Positions 34,228-41,976 of a stretch of 55,994 bases of DNA are shown here, piece by piece. The notes beneath the pieces are model-generated. The model had not been told where the DNA came from and searched no databases. It was given only the letters and a program-made list of their open reading frames with translations. The first letter of the stretch is position 1. The number at the start of each line of letters is the position of its first letter. The translations under genes were made by a program, and so were the position numbers. Source of the stretch: Litorimonas sp. (GTDB lineage Bacteria > Pseudomonadota > Alphaproteobacteria > Caulobacterales > Maricaulaceae); the NCBI GenBank assembly GCA_029936425.1, contig JAPYSU010000019.1, positions 1-55,994 of the forward strand, given 5' to 3'.

Positions 34228-35637
34228 TTAGCACTTGTAATACATGTCGAATTCGACCGGATGAGGGTGCATGGCGAGGCGGTGAACCTCTTCCATCTTC
34301 AAATCGATATAGGCGTCGATTTGGTCGTCATCAAAAACGTTCCCGGCTTTCAGGAAGTCACGGTCTGCGTCAAGCGAGTCCAGAGCTTCACGAAGCGAGC
34401 CGCAAACCTGCGGGATTTTGGACGCTTCCGCCGGAGACAGCTCGTACAAATCCTGATCCATAGGATCGCCCGGGTGGATTTTGTTTTTAATGCCGTCAAG
34501 ACCCGCCATAAGCAGAGCTGTGTATGTTAAGTATGGATTGCCGGCCGGATCCGGGAAGCGGGCTTCCAGACGTTTCCCTTTCGGAGACGCTGTCCAAGGA
34601 ATACGGATAGAGGCAGAGCGGTTACGACTGGAGTAGGCCAGCATGACAGGCGCTTCGAAGCCAGGAACCAGACGCTTATAAGAATTGGTCGAGGCATTGG
34701 AGAAAGCGTTGATCGCTTTGGCATGTTTGATGATACCGCCAATATAATACAGACAGGATTCTGAAAGTCCTGCATATTCGTCACCTGCAAAAAGAGGCTT
34801 TTTGTCTTTCCAGATGGACATGTGAACGTGCATGCCTGTGCCGTTATCAGCATACATCGGCTTTGGCATAAAGGTTGCTGTCTTGCCGTAAGCATGAGCC
34901 ACATTGTGCACGAGATATTTATAGAGCTGCATGTTGTCAGCCATTCTCAGCAAAGTATCGAATTGCATGCCGAGCTCATGTTGAGCCGGGGCGACTTCAT
35001 GGTGATGTTTTTCCGGGCGCAGACCAAGCTCTTCCATAACGGAAATCATTTCGGAGCGCATATCCTGAGCGGAATCCACAGGAGGAACAGGGAAGTAACC
35101 GCCCTTTGGCCCCGGACGGTGACCCATATTGCCGCCTTGATACTGCGTTCCCGTGTTTTCCGGGAGCTCAGTTGAATCAATGGCGTAGCCCGTTACGTTT
35201 TTGTCTGTATTCCAACGAACATCGTCGAACACAAAGAATTCGGCTTCCGGCCCAAAATAAACTTCATCGCCGACATTAGCTGAACGCATATACTCTGCAG
35301 CGGCTTTGGTCGTTCCGCGAGGATCCCGGTTATAGGCCTCGCCTGTATCCGGTTCCAGAATGTCGCAGAAAAGGGCAATTGTGTCCTGCTGATAGAACGG
35401 GTCCATTTTCGCGGTCGAGGCTTCGGGCATAAGGACCATGTCGGACTCATTAATGTCTTTCCAACCGGCGATTGAAGAGCCGTCAAACATTGTGCCGTCT
35501 TTGAAAAGATCCTCGTCGACGAGGTCAGTATGGAACGTCACATGCTGCATTTTACCGCGCGGATCCGTAAAGCGCAGGTCAACGAACTTGATATCCTCAT
35601 CTTTGATTTTTTTAAGTAGCTTCTCTGTATCGGACAT
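34228..35637 (-). CDS. glnA: Glutamine synthetase type I
   Basis: GlnA makes glutamine from glutamate, ammonia and ATP and forms a dodecamer. The 469-residue length is normal for type I-beta. Motifs include the N-terminal FTDPRGKMQHVTF, MFDGSSIAGW near 52, the ATP-binding KPMYADNGTGMHVH near 260 and the adenylylation site Tyr398 in DQDLYELSP (E. coli Tyr397). The last shows it should be controlled by GlnE adenylylation. It lies behind glnB on the same strand, the usual alphaproteobacterial pair; a 60-base spacer separates them. Confidence 0.97.
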   Translation of the reverse strand: MSDTEKLLKKIKDEDIKFVDLRFTDPRGKMQHVTFHTDLVDEDLFKDGTMFDGSSIAGWKDINESDMVLMPEASTAKMDPFYQQDTIALFCDILEPDTGEAYNRDPRGTTKAAAEYMRSANVGDEVYFGPEAEFFVFDDVRWNTDKNVTGYAIDSTELPENTGTQYQGGNMGHRPGPKGGYFPVPPVDSAQDMRSEMISVMEELGLRPEKHHHEVAPAQHELGMQFDTLLRMADNMQLYKYLVHNVAHAYGKTATFMPKPMYADNGTGMHVHMSIWKDKKPLFAGDEYAGLSESCLYYIGGIIKHAKAINAFSNASTNSYKRLVPGFEAPVMLAYSSRNRSASIRIPWTASPKGKRLEARFPDPAGNPYLTYTALLMAGLDGIKNKIHPGDPMDQDLYELSPAEASKIPQVCGSLREALDSLDADRDFLKAGNVFDDDQIDAYIDLKMEEVHRLAMHPHPVEFDMYYKC

Positions 35638-35698
35638 TGTCCAAAGTCCTTTCCCAAAAGGTTCTTTTAAGTTGTTTTAAGTCTGTGCGTCGACGAAA

Positions 35699-36037
35699 TT
35701 AAAGTGCCGCGTCGCCGGATTCGCCTGTCCGGATACGGATTGCCTGACTGACGTCAGAAACAAAGATCTTGCCATCGCCGATTTTGCCTGTCTTCGCGGC
35801 CGTTTGAATGGCTTCAAGAGCTGACTCGACTTGATCGTCAGCGACAACTAGTTCGAGTTTCAGCTTGGGTAGAAAGTCCACAACATATTCTGCCCCGCGA
35901 TAGAGTTCTGTATGCCCTTTTTGGCGGCCAAAGCCCTTGGCTTCAACAACGGTCATACCTTGCAGGCCAACGCCTTGCAGGGCTTCTTTGACTTCATCGA
36001 GTTTGAACGGCTTGATGATGGCTTCAATTTTTTTCAT
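35699..36037 (-). CDS. glnB: Nitrogen regulatory protein P-II
   Basis: The 112-residue PII protein senses 2-oxoglutarate and ATP/ADP and reports nitrogen status to GlnE and NtrB. The T-loop contains the uridylylation site Tyr51 in ELYRGAEYVVDF, and the B-loop reads KTGKIGDGKIFV. The protein ends in RTGESGDAAL, as typical of GlnB rather than GlnK. It is upstream of glnA. The ATG at 36037 follows AGGAGGAA. Its upstream region carries three GANTC sites and an inverted repeat. Confidence 0.97.
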   Translation of the reverse strand: MKKIEAIIKPFKLDEVKEALQGVGLQGMTVVEAKGFGRQKGHTELYRGAEYVVDFLPKLKLELVVADDQVESALEAIQTAAKTGKIGDGKIFVSDVSQAIRIRTGESGDAAL

Positions 36038-36382
36038 GGGTTCCTCCTAAAGACCGTCATGATAATCGTCAGGACGGTTGAAAATCGACTCACTTCTGAA
36101 ATCTGAAGGCATCAGAGTCGAGTCACGCGAACGGGCCAGTTTGATAGAGTGACCGGTAAAGGAATTATTGCACTTCTATTGGGCGACAACAACTGGTCGC
36201 GCCTTATTTTTAATCAGCAGAATTCAATATAAAAGCAATTATGGGTAGGATTGGAAGGCAAACGGCGTTATGAGCCTGCAAATTTAAGTGACAAATAAAC
36301 CTATTGTATCATTGACTTTAAGACCTTTATTGTCGTGACCTAGAAATAGAGCGATGAATCAGGGACAGAACGAGACTTACGA
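36038..36382. promoter_or_regulatory. Divergent intergenic region between glnB and maeB with GANTC cluster
   Basis: This 345-bp region has no convincing open reading frame and should hold both promoters. Near glnB it has ACCGTC (36053-36058) pairing with GACGGT (36073-36078). It also has a perfect repeat TCGACTC (36085-36091) facing GAGTCGA (36115-36121) around a 23-nt spacer. Three GANTC sequences, the target of the cell-cycle methylase CcrM in many alphaproteobacteria, occur at 36087, 36115 and 36120. The half near maeB is AT-rich, with TTGACT at 36313 but no clear -10. I do not find a good sigma-54 site. Confidence 0.5.
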
Positions 36383-38674
36383 ATGGCAAAACTCGAACCG
36401 CGTCCACCGAAACGGACATATATCACTGACCAGCAGGCTTTGGATTTTCACTCCAAACCATTTCCGGGTAAATTGTCACTCCAGCCGACAAAACCTATGG
36501 CGACACAACGTGATTTGAGTTTGGCTTATTCTCCGGGCGTGGCGGTTCCTGTTGAAGCTATCGCAGCAGATAAGGACACGGTTTACGACTACACGTCCAA
36601 GGGCAATATGGTTGCTGTCATCTCGAACGGAACCGCGATTTTGGGACTCGGGAATCTGGGCGCGATGGCGTCCAAACCGGTCATGGAAGGTAAGTCTGTC
36701 CTCTTTAAGCGATTCGCGGATATCGACAGTTTTGACATTGAAGTTGAGGAAGAAGACGCCGAGAAGTTTATTGAATGCGTTCAGCGTTTTGGCAACACAT
36801 TTGGGGGCATCAATCTGGAAGATATCGGGTCTCCGGAATGCTTCATCATAGAGCAGGAGCTTCGGGACAAACTTGATATTCCCGTCTTCCATGATGACCA
36901 GCACGGCACAGCCATTATCGCGACAGCAGGTTTGATAAATGCATGTCACCTGACGGGCCGGAAGTTCGAGGATTTGAAACTCGTCCTTTCCGGGGCCGGA
37001 GCCGCAGGCCTTTCTGTTCTCAATCTGGTTAAAGCAATGGGCGTTAAGGATGAAAACGCAATTGTTGTCGATAGTCGGGGGGTTATTTATCAAGGTCGCA
37101 AGGAATATATGGACCAATGGAAAGCGCCGCACGCCGTTGAGACTGATAAGCGGACTTTGGCTGAAGCGATGGATGGGGCGGATGTCTTTTTCGGACTATC
37201 TGTTGCCGGTATTGTAACCAAGGAAATGGTTGCCTCCATGGCGCCGAAACCGATTATTTTCGCCATGGCTAATCCTGATCCAGAGGTCCTGCCCGAGGAC
37301 ATTAAAGATGTGCGCGATGATGCTATCATTGCGACCGGGCGTTCCGATTATCCAAACCAGGTCAATAATGTTTTAGGGTTTCCCTATATTTTCCGCGGCG
37401 CGCTGGATGTGCGGGCTCGAAACGTAAATGAGGAAATGAAGCTTGCTTGCGCCCGAGCTCTGGCTGATTTGGCGCGACAAGACGTCCCTGAAGAAGTGGC
37501 GGCGGCTTACCACGGTAAGCGCCCGTCTTATGGACCGGAATATATTATTCCGGCCCCGTTTGATCCCCGTCTTATTTCTGAAATTCCGCCTTATGTGGCG
37601 CAGGCCGCCATGGATACAGGCGTAGCCCGCAAGCCTATTGAGGATATGGACGCTTATCGGAAATCCTTGGCGCGACGTCAGGATCCTACTGCGGCTATAT
37701 TGCAAGGCATTACGGCTACAGTTCAGCAGGATCCGAAAACGATTATTTTTGCTGAAGGGGAAGAGCCTGCCGTTATTCGCGCGGCTCAGGCTTTCCAGCA
37801 ACGCGGTCTTGGCAAAGCTATTTTGATCGGTCGGGAAAAGCCGATTTATGATAATATGAAGCTCTTGGGCATCGAAAAGCCAGATAGTTTAATGGTCCTA
37901 AATGCGCGGTTGTTTGATCGAAATGCAGAATTTACGGATTATCTCTACTCCAGATTACAACGCAAAGGTTTCCTTCGCCGCGACGCGCAACGCCTGGTCA
38001 ATAATGATCGGAATGTTTTCTCCGCCCTGATGCTGCATCATGAATTAGCGGATGGTATGGTGACGGGGGTTACCCGGAGCTATGACATCGCATTGAATGA
38101 CGTTCAGCTTGTTCTGAACCATGTCGAACATGAACGCACGATGGGCGTGAGTGTTGTGGTAAATAAAAACAGGACATTATTTATTGCCGACACCAATATA
38201 ACCGAACTACCAGAAGCCGAGGACTTGGCAGATATTGCGGAAACAACAGCTCATTTTGCGCGGCAATTCGGTTTCGAGCCTCGCGTGGCCTTTTTATCTT
38301 ACTCGACATTCGGAAATCCTATTGGAGAACGTATGCTGAAAGTCCGTAAGGCCGTCGAAATATTGGACGGGCGAGATGTTGATTTTGAGTATGAAGGAGA
38401 TATTGCGGCGGATGTCGCGCTCGACCCGCTTCATGTTCTTACATACCCTTTCTCACGTTTGACGGATGCGGCGAATGTTCTCGTCATGCCGGCCATTCAT
38501 TCGGCTTCGATTTCTACGAAGTTATTGGACGCCCTTGGAAGTGCTACCGTTTTGGGGCCTTTCCTGACTGGTTTGGAAAAACCCGTCCAAATTTGTTCCT
38601 TGGGGGCCACCGCGTCAGAAATTGCTCAAATGGCAACTTTGGCGGCATTTGCTCCGTCCCATCGAGATGAGTAA
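36383..38674 (+). CDS. maeB: NADP-dependent malic enzyme with C-terminal phosphotransacetylase-like domain
   Basis: MaeB decarboxylates malate to pyruvate and NADPH. In the 763-residue product, residues 1-430 form the malic-enzyme domain, with YSPGVA near 50, KGNMVAVISNGTAILGLG near 75 and FHDDQHGTA near 172. NAD(P) binding is marked by LSGAGAAGLS near 210. Residues 440-763 form a phosphotransacetylase-like domain without known transferase activity, thought to be a regulatory site for acetyl-CoA. The fusion is normal for proteobacterial MaeB. The start is ATG at 36383. A MATE transporter gene follows after three bases. Confidence 0.95.
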   Translation: MAKLEPRPPKRTYITDQQALDFHSKPFPGKLSLQPTKPMATQRDLSLAYSPGVAVPVEAIAADKDTVYDYTSKGNMVAVISNGTAILGLGNLGAMASKPVMEGKSVLFKRFADIDSFDIEVEEEDAEKFIECVQRFGNTFGGINLEDIGSPECFIIEQELRDKLDIPVFHDDQHGTAIIATAGLINACHLTGRKFEDLKLVLSGAGAAGLSVLNLVKAMGVKDENAIVVDSRGVIYQGRKEYMDQWKAPHAVETDKRTLAEAMDGADVFFGLSVAGIVTKEMVASMAPKPIIFAMANPDPEVLPEDIKDVRDDAIIATGRSDYPNQVNNVLGFPYIFRGALDVRARNVNEEMKLACARALADLARQDVPEEVAAAYHGKRPSYGPEYIIPAPFDPRLISEIPPYVAQAAMDTGVARKPIEDMDAYRKSLARRQDPTAAILQGITATVQQDPKTIIFAEGEEPAVIRAAQAFQQRGLGKAILIGREKPIYDNMKLLGIEKPDSLMVLNARLFDRNAEFTDYLYSRLQRKGFLRRDAQRLVNNDRNVFSALMLHHELADGMVTGVTRSYDIALNDVQLVLNHVEHERTMGVSVVVNKNRTLFIADTNITELPEAEDLADIAETTAHFARQFGFEPRVAFLSYSTFGNPIGERMLKVRKAVEILDGRDVDFEYEGDIAADVALDPLHVLTYPFSRLTDAANVLVMPAIHSASISTKLLDALGSATVLGPFLTGLEKPVQICSLGATASEIAQMATLAAFAPSHRDE

Positions 38675-38677
38675 CGA

Positions 38678-40147
38678 TTGACAGACGATAACAGAGCTGA
38701 GCCTGATGAAACGCTTGATGCCAAGCTTTCTGAGGTATTACCGGAAGCTATTACGCCGCCCCTTACATCCGGAAAGGGTAAGGTCGATCTGACTGAAGGG
38801 CCTGTTCAGGGGCATATCTTCCGGATGCTCGGTCCTTTCGCGATTGCGGTCATCGCTCTGCTTTCGGCTGGGATCGTCGACACAATTTATCTGGGTAATT
38901 TAACCAATATAGACGGCGATCCAGCTCTGGGTGTCTTGGCGCTCGCCGCAGTCGGATTTGCCTACCCTCTCACATTTTTGGGTAATAGCGTAAATATCGG
39001 TCTTGGGGCCGGTACGATGAGCGCACTCAGCCGAGCCATTGGCAGTGGGCAATATGAAAAAGCCAAGCGTCATGCTGCGGCGGCAATTCTTTTCGCTCTC
39101 TTCGTCATGACTTTGACCGTGGCTTTTATCTGGATCACTTTGCCTTTTGCTCTCGATTTCCTGGGCGCAAAGGGTCAAGCGCGGGAGATGGCCCGGGAAT
39201 ATATGTTGATTTCTTTGCCTGGCTTGGTGGTCGTTTCGATTGCCATGATTTCGAACAACATATTGCGCGCAGGCGGAGAAGCTATTCTTCCGTCTGCCAT
39301 CATGATCATGGGCGCCATCCTCAATATCATTATAGATCCATTCCTGATATTTGGGTTTGGGCCTTTTCCGCGGCTAGAGGTACAAGGCGCGGCGATCGCA
39401 ACCGTTCTGGGAAATTCAATAGCCGCCATTTTCGGATTCTATATCGTCCAATTCCGCCGGAAAGCCGTTGATTTTGCTCATATGACAATGGCCTCTATTC
39501 GACATGCCTGGTGGATTATTGGACGGGTTGGAATTGTTGCAGCAGTCACAAATGTTGTGGTTCCGGCAGGGACTTTTCTTGCGGTTGCGGCCGTCCAGAG
39601 AACCGGAGGCGACATTTATAATGCTGCCTTTACGTTAACGAGCCGCGCAGAGCTGATTTCTGTAGGCGTACTTTACGGACTTTCTGCCTGTATCGGCGCC
39701 GTAACGGGGCAGAATGGCGGGGCGGGACTGACCGATCGTGTTGAGGAGACATTCCGGGTTTGCTATAAAATTTGTCTCTATTGGAGCACCGGAATGGCTA
39801 TTATATTAGCTGTTCTGGCCGGTCCAATAACAGGGCTATTTACGAATGACCCGCAAGTCTATGATCTTGCCAAATCCTATTTCTGGATTGTCCCTATTAC
39901 AATTGCCGGATATGGATTCGTTTTTGTCAGCGCGGCAGGTTTTAATGCCTTGGGACGCCCTCTCTACGGTCTGAGTTATACCGTCATTAGATCCCTTTTA
40001 CTTTACGCCCCATTGGTCGCTATCGGCGTTAGCCTCGATGATCTCAGAGGCGCTTTTATTGGAATTGCAGCCGCGAATATTATCAGTGGTAGTATCGCTT
40101 ATTATTGGTCACTGCACAAAGCACCGATGATTGCAAAAGACGGTTGA
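38678..40147 (+). CDS. MATE-family multidrug/toxin efflux transporter
   Basis: The 489-residue membrane protein has two bundles of six helices. It begins with a hydrophilic segment of about 40 residues and then helices rich in Gly. Typical features are VDTIYLGNL and LAAVGFAYPLTF (first bundle) and TGLFTNDPQVY near 388 in the second. MATE proteins expel organic cations or other compounds with Na+ or H+. The start is TTG at 38678, three bases after maeB, so it is probably coupled to that gene. The substrate is unknown. A tRNA-Leu follows. Confidence 0.88.
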   Translation: MTDDNRAEPDETLDAKLSEVLPEAITPPLTSGKGKVDLTEGPVQGHIFRMLGPFAIAVIALLSAGIVDTIYLGNLTNIDGDPALGVLALAAVGFAYPLTFLGNSVNIGLGAGTMSALSRAIGSGQYEKAKRHAAAAILFALFVMTLTVAFIWITLPFALDFLGAKGQAREMAREYMLISLPGLVVVSIAMISNNILRAGGEAILPSAIMIMGAILNIIIDPFLIFGFGPFPRLEVQGAAIATVLGNSIAAIFGFYIVQFRRKAVDFAHMTMASIRHAWWIIGRVGIVAAVTNVVVPAGTFLAVAAVQRTGGDIYNAAFTLTSRAELISVGVLYGLSACIGAVTGQNGGAGLTDRVEETFRVCYKICLYWSTGMAIILAVLAGPITGLFTNDPQVYDLAKSYFWIVPITIAGYGFVFVSAAGFNALGRPLYGLSYTVIRSLLLYAPLVAIGVSLDDLRGAFIGIAAANIISGSIAYYWSLHKAPMIAKDG

Positions 40148-40186
40148 CGAAGAGGGGTCAGACGGCTAATCCGCGCGCCTACTTAC

Positions 40187-40201
40187 CACCTCTTTGAGGT
40201 G
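40187..40201 (+). other. Short perfect hairpin between the MATE gene and tRNA-Leu
   Basis: CACCTC pairs perfectly with GAGGTG around a TTT loop. There is no T-run after it, so it is not a standard terminator. It lies 11 bases before the tRNA and could mark the 3' end of the upstream message or the promoter region of the tRNA. Confidence 0.35.
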
Positions 40202-40211
40202 CGAGCATCGT

Positions 40212-40296
40212 GCGGGTGTGGCGGAATTGGTAGACGCGCCAGATTTAGGTTCTGGTATCGAGAGATGTGAAGGTTCAAGTCCTTTCACCCGTACCA
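40212..40296 (+). tRNA. trnL: tRNA-Leu (anticodon TAG)
   Basis: An 85-nt class II tRNA can be folded. The acceptor GCGGGTG pairs with CACCCGT (one G-T pair), with discriminator A and an encoded CCA at 40294-40296. The anticodon arm CCAGA-TTTAGGT-TCTGG has anticodon TAG at 40246-40248. A long variable arm (TATCGAGAGATG region) and the T arm GGTTCAAGTCC follow. These features are typical of tRNA-Leu. Confidence 0.96.
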
Positions 40297-40522
40297 TTTG
40301 ATTTCATGAAAATTTGAGGCGTGACTCTCCAGAGTCTCAGGCACATTTGTTCTGTCCCCTGCGCCATTAGAAACGCGCATGACCGTAGTCATGCCTGGCT
40401 GGCGAAATGTTATTTCACGGGTGTGTAAGTGACTAGCTAAGGACAGAGATGATAGCTCTTTCCTTCATACTTTGACCATACGTTTTGTTGGAACGATGGC
40501 GCAGCTATAAGCAGGCCATCGA
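40297..40522 (+). other. Structured non-coding stretch after tRNA-Leu
   Basis: This 226-nt gap has no plausible gene. It contains GACTC-TCCA-GAGTC at 40323-40336, which are also two GANTC sites, and a perfect seven-pair hairpin GCATGAC-CGTA-GTCATGC at 40377-40394. Neither is followed by a T-run. It could be the tRNA trailer, a small RNA, or the remains of an integration site; nothing decides between these. Confidence 0.35.
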
Positions 40523-41554
40523 CTAAAGCGTGATCAGGTTACCTGTGGCAATCCAAGGAACGATAACTGCCAGAACAATACTGACAATAAGACCAAAGAA
40601 GAGTTTGCCCATATCCAAAAGAACGTCTCGAACAGCCTTTTTCAAAGGGCGGAGATTCGCAATCAGACTAATGGCCAATTCGCGGCCTGCGATAAGGCCC
40701 AGAAACACCCAGGTTGTTGACATGGGCACGTCGTTCATTTCCTTGAAATAATATAGGATGAGCGCGAAAATAAGGTCAATCAGAGTGGCAGCCCGAACAT
40801 CCGTCGTATTGGTTTTAGACAGAACAATTCCCTGAATTTTACCGCCTCGGGACTTAAACACCCAGCCGAGCAAAGCGACCATTATAATGGTCGCAAAAAC
40901 TAGAGTAGGGGTGTTAAACGCAACTTGCGTGACGCCGTCAATTTCGGTCGTCGTGCGCGGCAGGAAAATAAAGATATTTGCAAAGTCCTGCGCGAGCCAT
41001 TGCCACCAAAGAAAAGCTGTCGAGGCCCATTGTATCAAGGTCCAGTAATAAGGAAGCGGGTGATCACGCGTATTACTGATCCAACGTGACCAGGCTCTGG
41101 AAATAATGGCATAAATCAAAATACCTGCTGCAAAAGCCACAATGTAGCCCATGCCGGACTTGATAAGCATTTTGCCTAAAACGCCCTCTGTTTCCGCTCC
41201 GCCAGTCAAGGCGAACACGGTCAAAACCAAGAAGGTCGTAGAAACAGGGATACCAAAGCGAGTTAGGAATAAGAGAACGATCGGAGGGAGGACATGATAC
41301 CATTTCACGCCGCCTTCCGGGTAGGGAAGCCGGTTTAGCCGTCCAAACGCAATATCTCCGGCATTTGTGTAAAATCCATAAATCATAACAATGACAAGAA
41401 CAGTGGCCGCAAATAACCACAAAACCCACCAAGGCCGCTTGGAATTGGATGATAAGAAAGTCCCCAAGGTTTGAATCGCATCATTGGCAACAACAGAATA
41501 GGCCGCGACCAAAAAGCCTAGAATGGCTAGTATTTCTATGCCCAGAAAAGACAT
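40523..41554 (-). CDS. PIT-family inorganic phosphate transporter (divergent)
   Basis: The 343-residue membrane protein has about nine helices. It is placed in the PIT family by VVANDAIQTLGTF near residue 22 (the GANDxxN-type signature), FGIPVSTTFLVL near 103 and NDVPMSTTWVFLGLIAGRE near 270. The sequence is divergent from E. coli PitA and shorter. The family co-transports phosphate with H+ or a metal-phosphate complex. The ATG at 41554 follows GTAGGAGAA. A triple PHO-box-like repeat stands upstream at 41621-41649 in its direction, and the pst genes lie divergent, which supports phosphate as substrate. Confidence 0.82.
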   Translation of the reverse strand: MSFLGIEILAILGFLVAAYSVVANDAIQTLGTFLSSNSKRPWWVLWLFAATVLVIVMIYGFYTNAGDIAFGRLNRLPYPEGGVKWYHVLPPIVLLFLTRFGIPVSTTFLVLTVFALTGGAETEGVLGKMLIKSGMGYIVAFAAGILIYAIISRAWSRWISNTRDHPLPYYWTLIQWASTAFLWWQWLAQDFANIFIFLPRTTTEIDGVTQVAFNTPTLVFATIIMVALLGWVFKSRGGKIQGIVLSKTNTTDVRAATLIDLIFALILYYFKEMNDVPMSTTWVFLGLIAGRELAISLIANLRPLKKAVRDVLLDMGKLFFGLIVSIVLAVIVPWIATGNLITL

Positions 41555-41620
41555 TCAATTCTCCTACAAGTCTTGCCTGATTCAGGCTTGGAGCTTTTTC
41601 TTACGAGTTGTTACAGGCGT

Positions 41621-41649
41621 ATGACAAAGAATGAACAGTTTTATGACAA
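41621..41649 (-). promoter_or_regulatory. PHO-box-like triple repeat for the PIT gene
   Basis: Read on the minus strand the segment is TTGTCAT, AAAA, CTGTTCA, TTCT, TTGTCAT. These are three 7-bp units at an exact 11-bp spacing, the pattern bound by dimers of PhoB (consensus CTGTCAT with 4-bp spacers). It ends 67 bases before the transporter start, with a possible -10 (TGTAAC) about seven bases after the last unit. This fits activation under phosphate limitation. Confidence 0.75.
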
Positions 41650-41860
41650 ACACATAAAATAGTTGTTCTGCACACAAATTTATTGGGTCTGCTATAACTA
41701 TCACGATAAGGAATGCTAGGTGAGGTTATACACAAAGAGACAAGTTGATTCTTATATAAGCCCTTAATTTCTAAGCTTTACGGGTAGTATTATGAAATGT
41801 TTTGACTTTTCTTAGGAGATGAGTCGAAAGATTTGAGGGATAAGAATTCAGAAGCTGAGT

Positions 41861-41882
41861 TTGTCGTAAATCTGTCGTAAAT
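41861..41882 (+). promoter_or_regulatory. PHO-box-like repeat for pstS
   Basis: TTGTCGT, AAAT, CTGTCGT, AAAT: two 7-bp units at an 11-bp spacing in the direction of pstS. The box ends two bases before an in-frame ATG at 41884. A PhoB box replaces the -35 of a promoter, so the transcript must start after it, and that ATG cannot be the normal translation start. I place pstS at 41977 for this reason. Confidence 0.75.
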
Positions 41883-41976
41883 TATGAAAGAAACTGACAC
41901 GAAATTTTGGCATGGGCCCGTATTACTGCCCGGTTTGATTAGCAGGTTTGGTAGATTTTACATAAATAGGTGTAAT

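Larger units (their letters stand above)
41555..41976. promoter_or_regulatory. Divergent regulatory region between the PIT gene and pstS
   Basis: This 422-bp region lies between the PIT gene and the pstS start chosen here. Apart from the two PHO-box arrays listed separately it is AT-rich. It contains GATTC near 41710 and GAGTC near 41820 (GANTC sites) and a short stop-limited frame behind TTAGGAGATG at about 41812 that is too short to call. No other structure is evident. Confidence 0.6.

Noticed and set aside
36270..36300. Sigma-54 promoter candidate for glnB (TGTCAC and TTGC on the minus strand).
   Set aside because: The invariant GG is GT and the spacing is one base too long.
41884..41976. 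N-terminal extension of pstS from ATG 41884.
   Set aside because: It begins directly at the PHO box and lacks a signal peptide; ATG 41977 is better.
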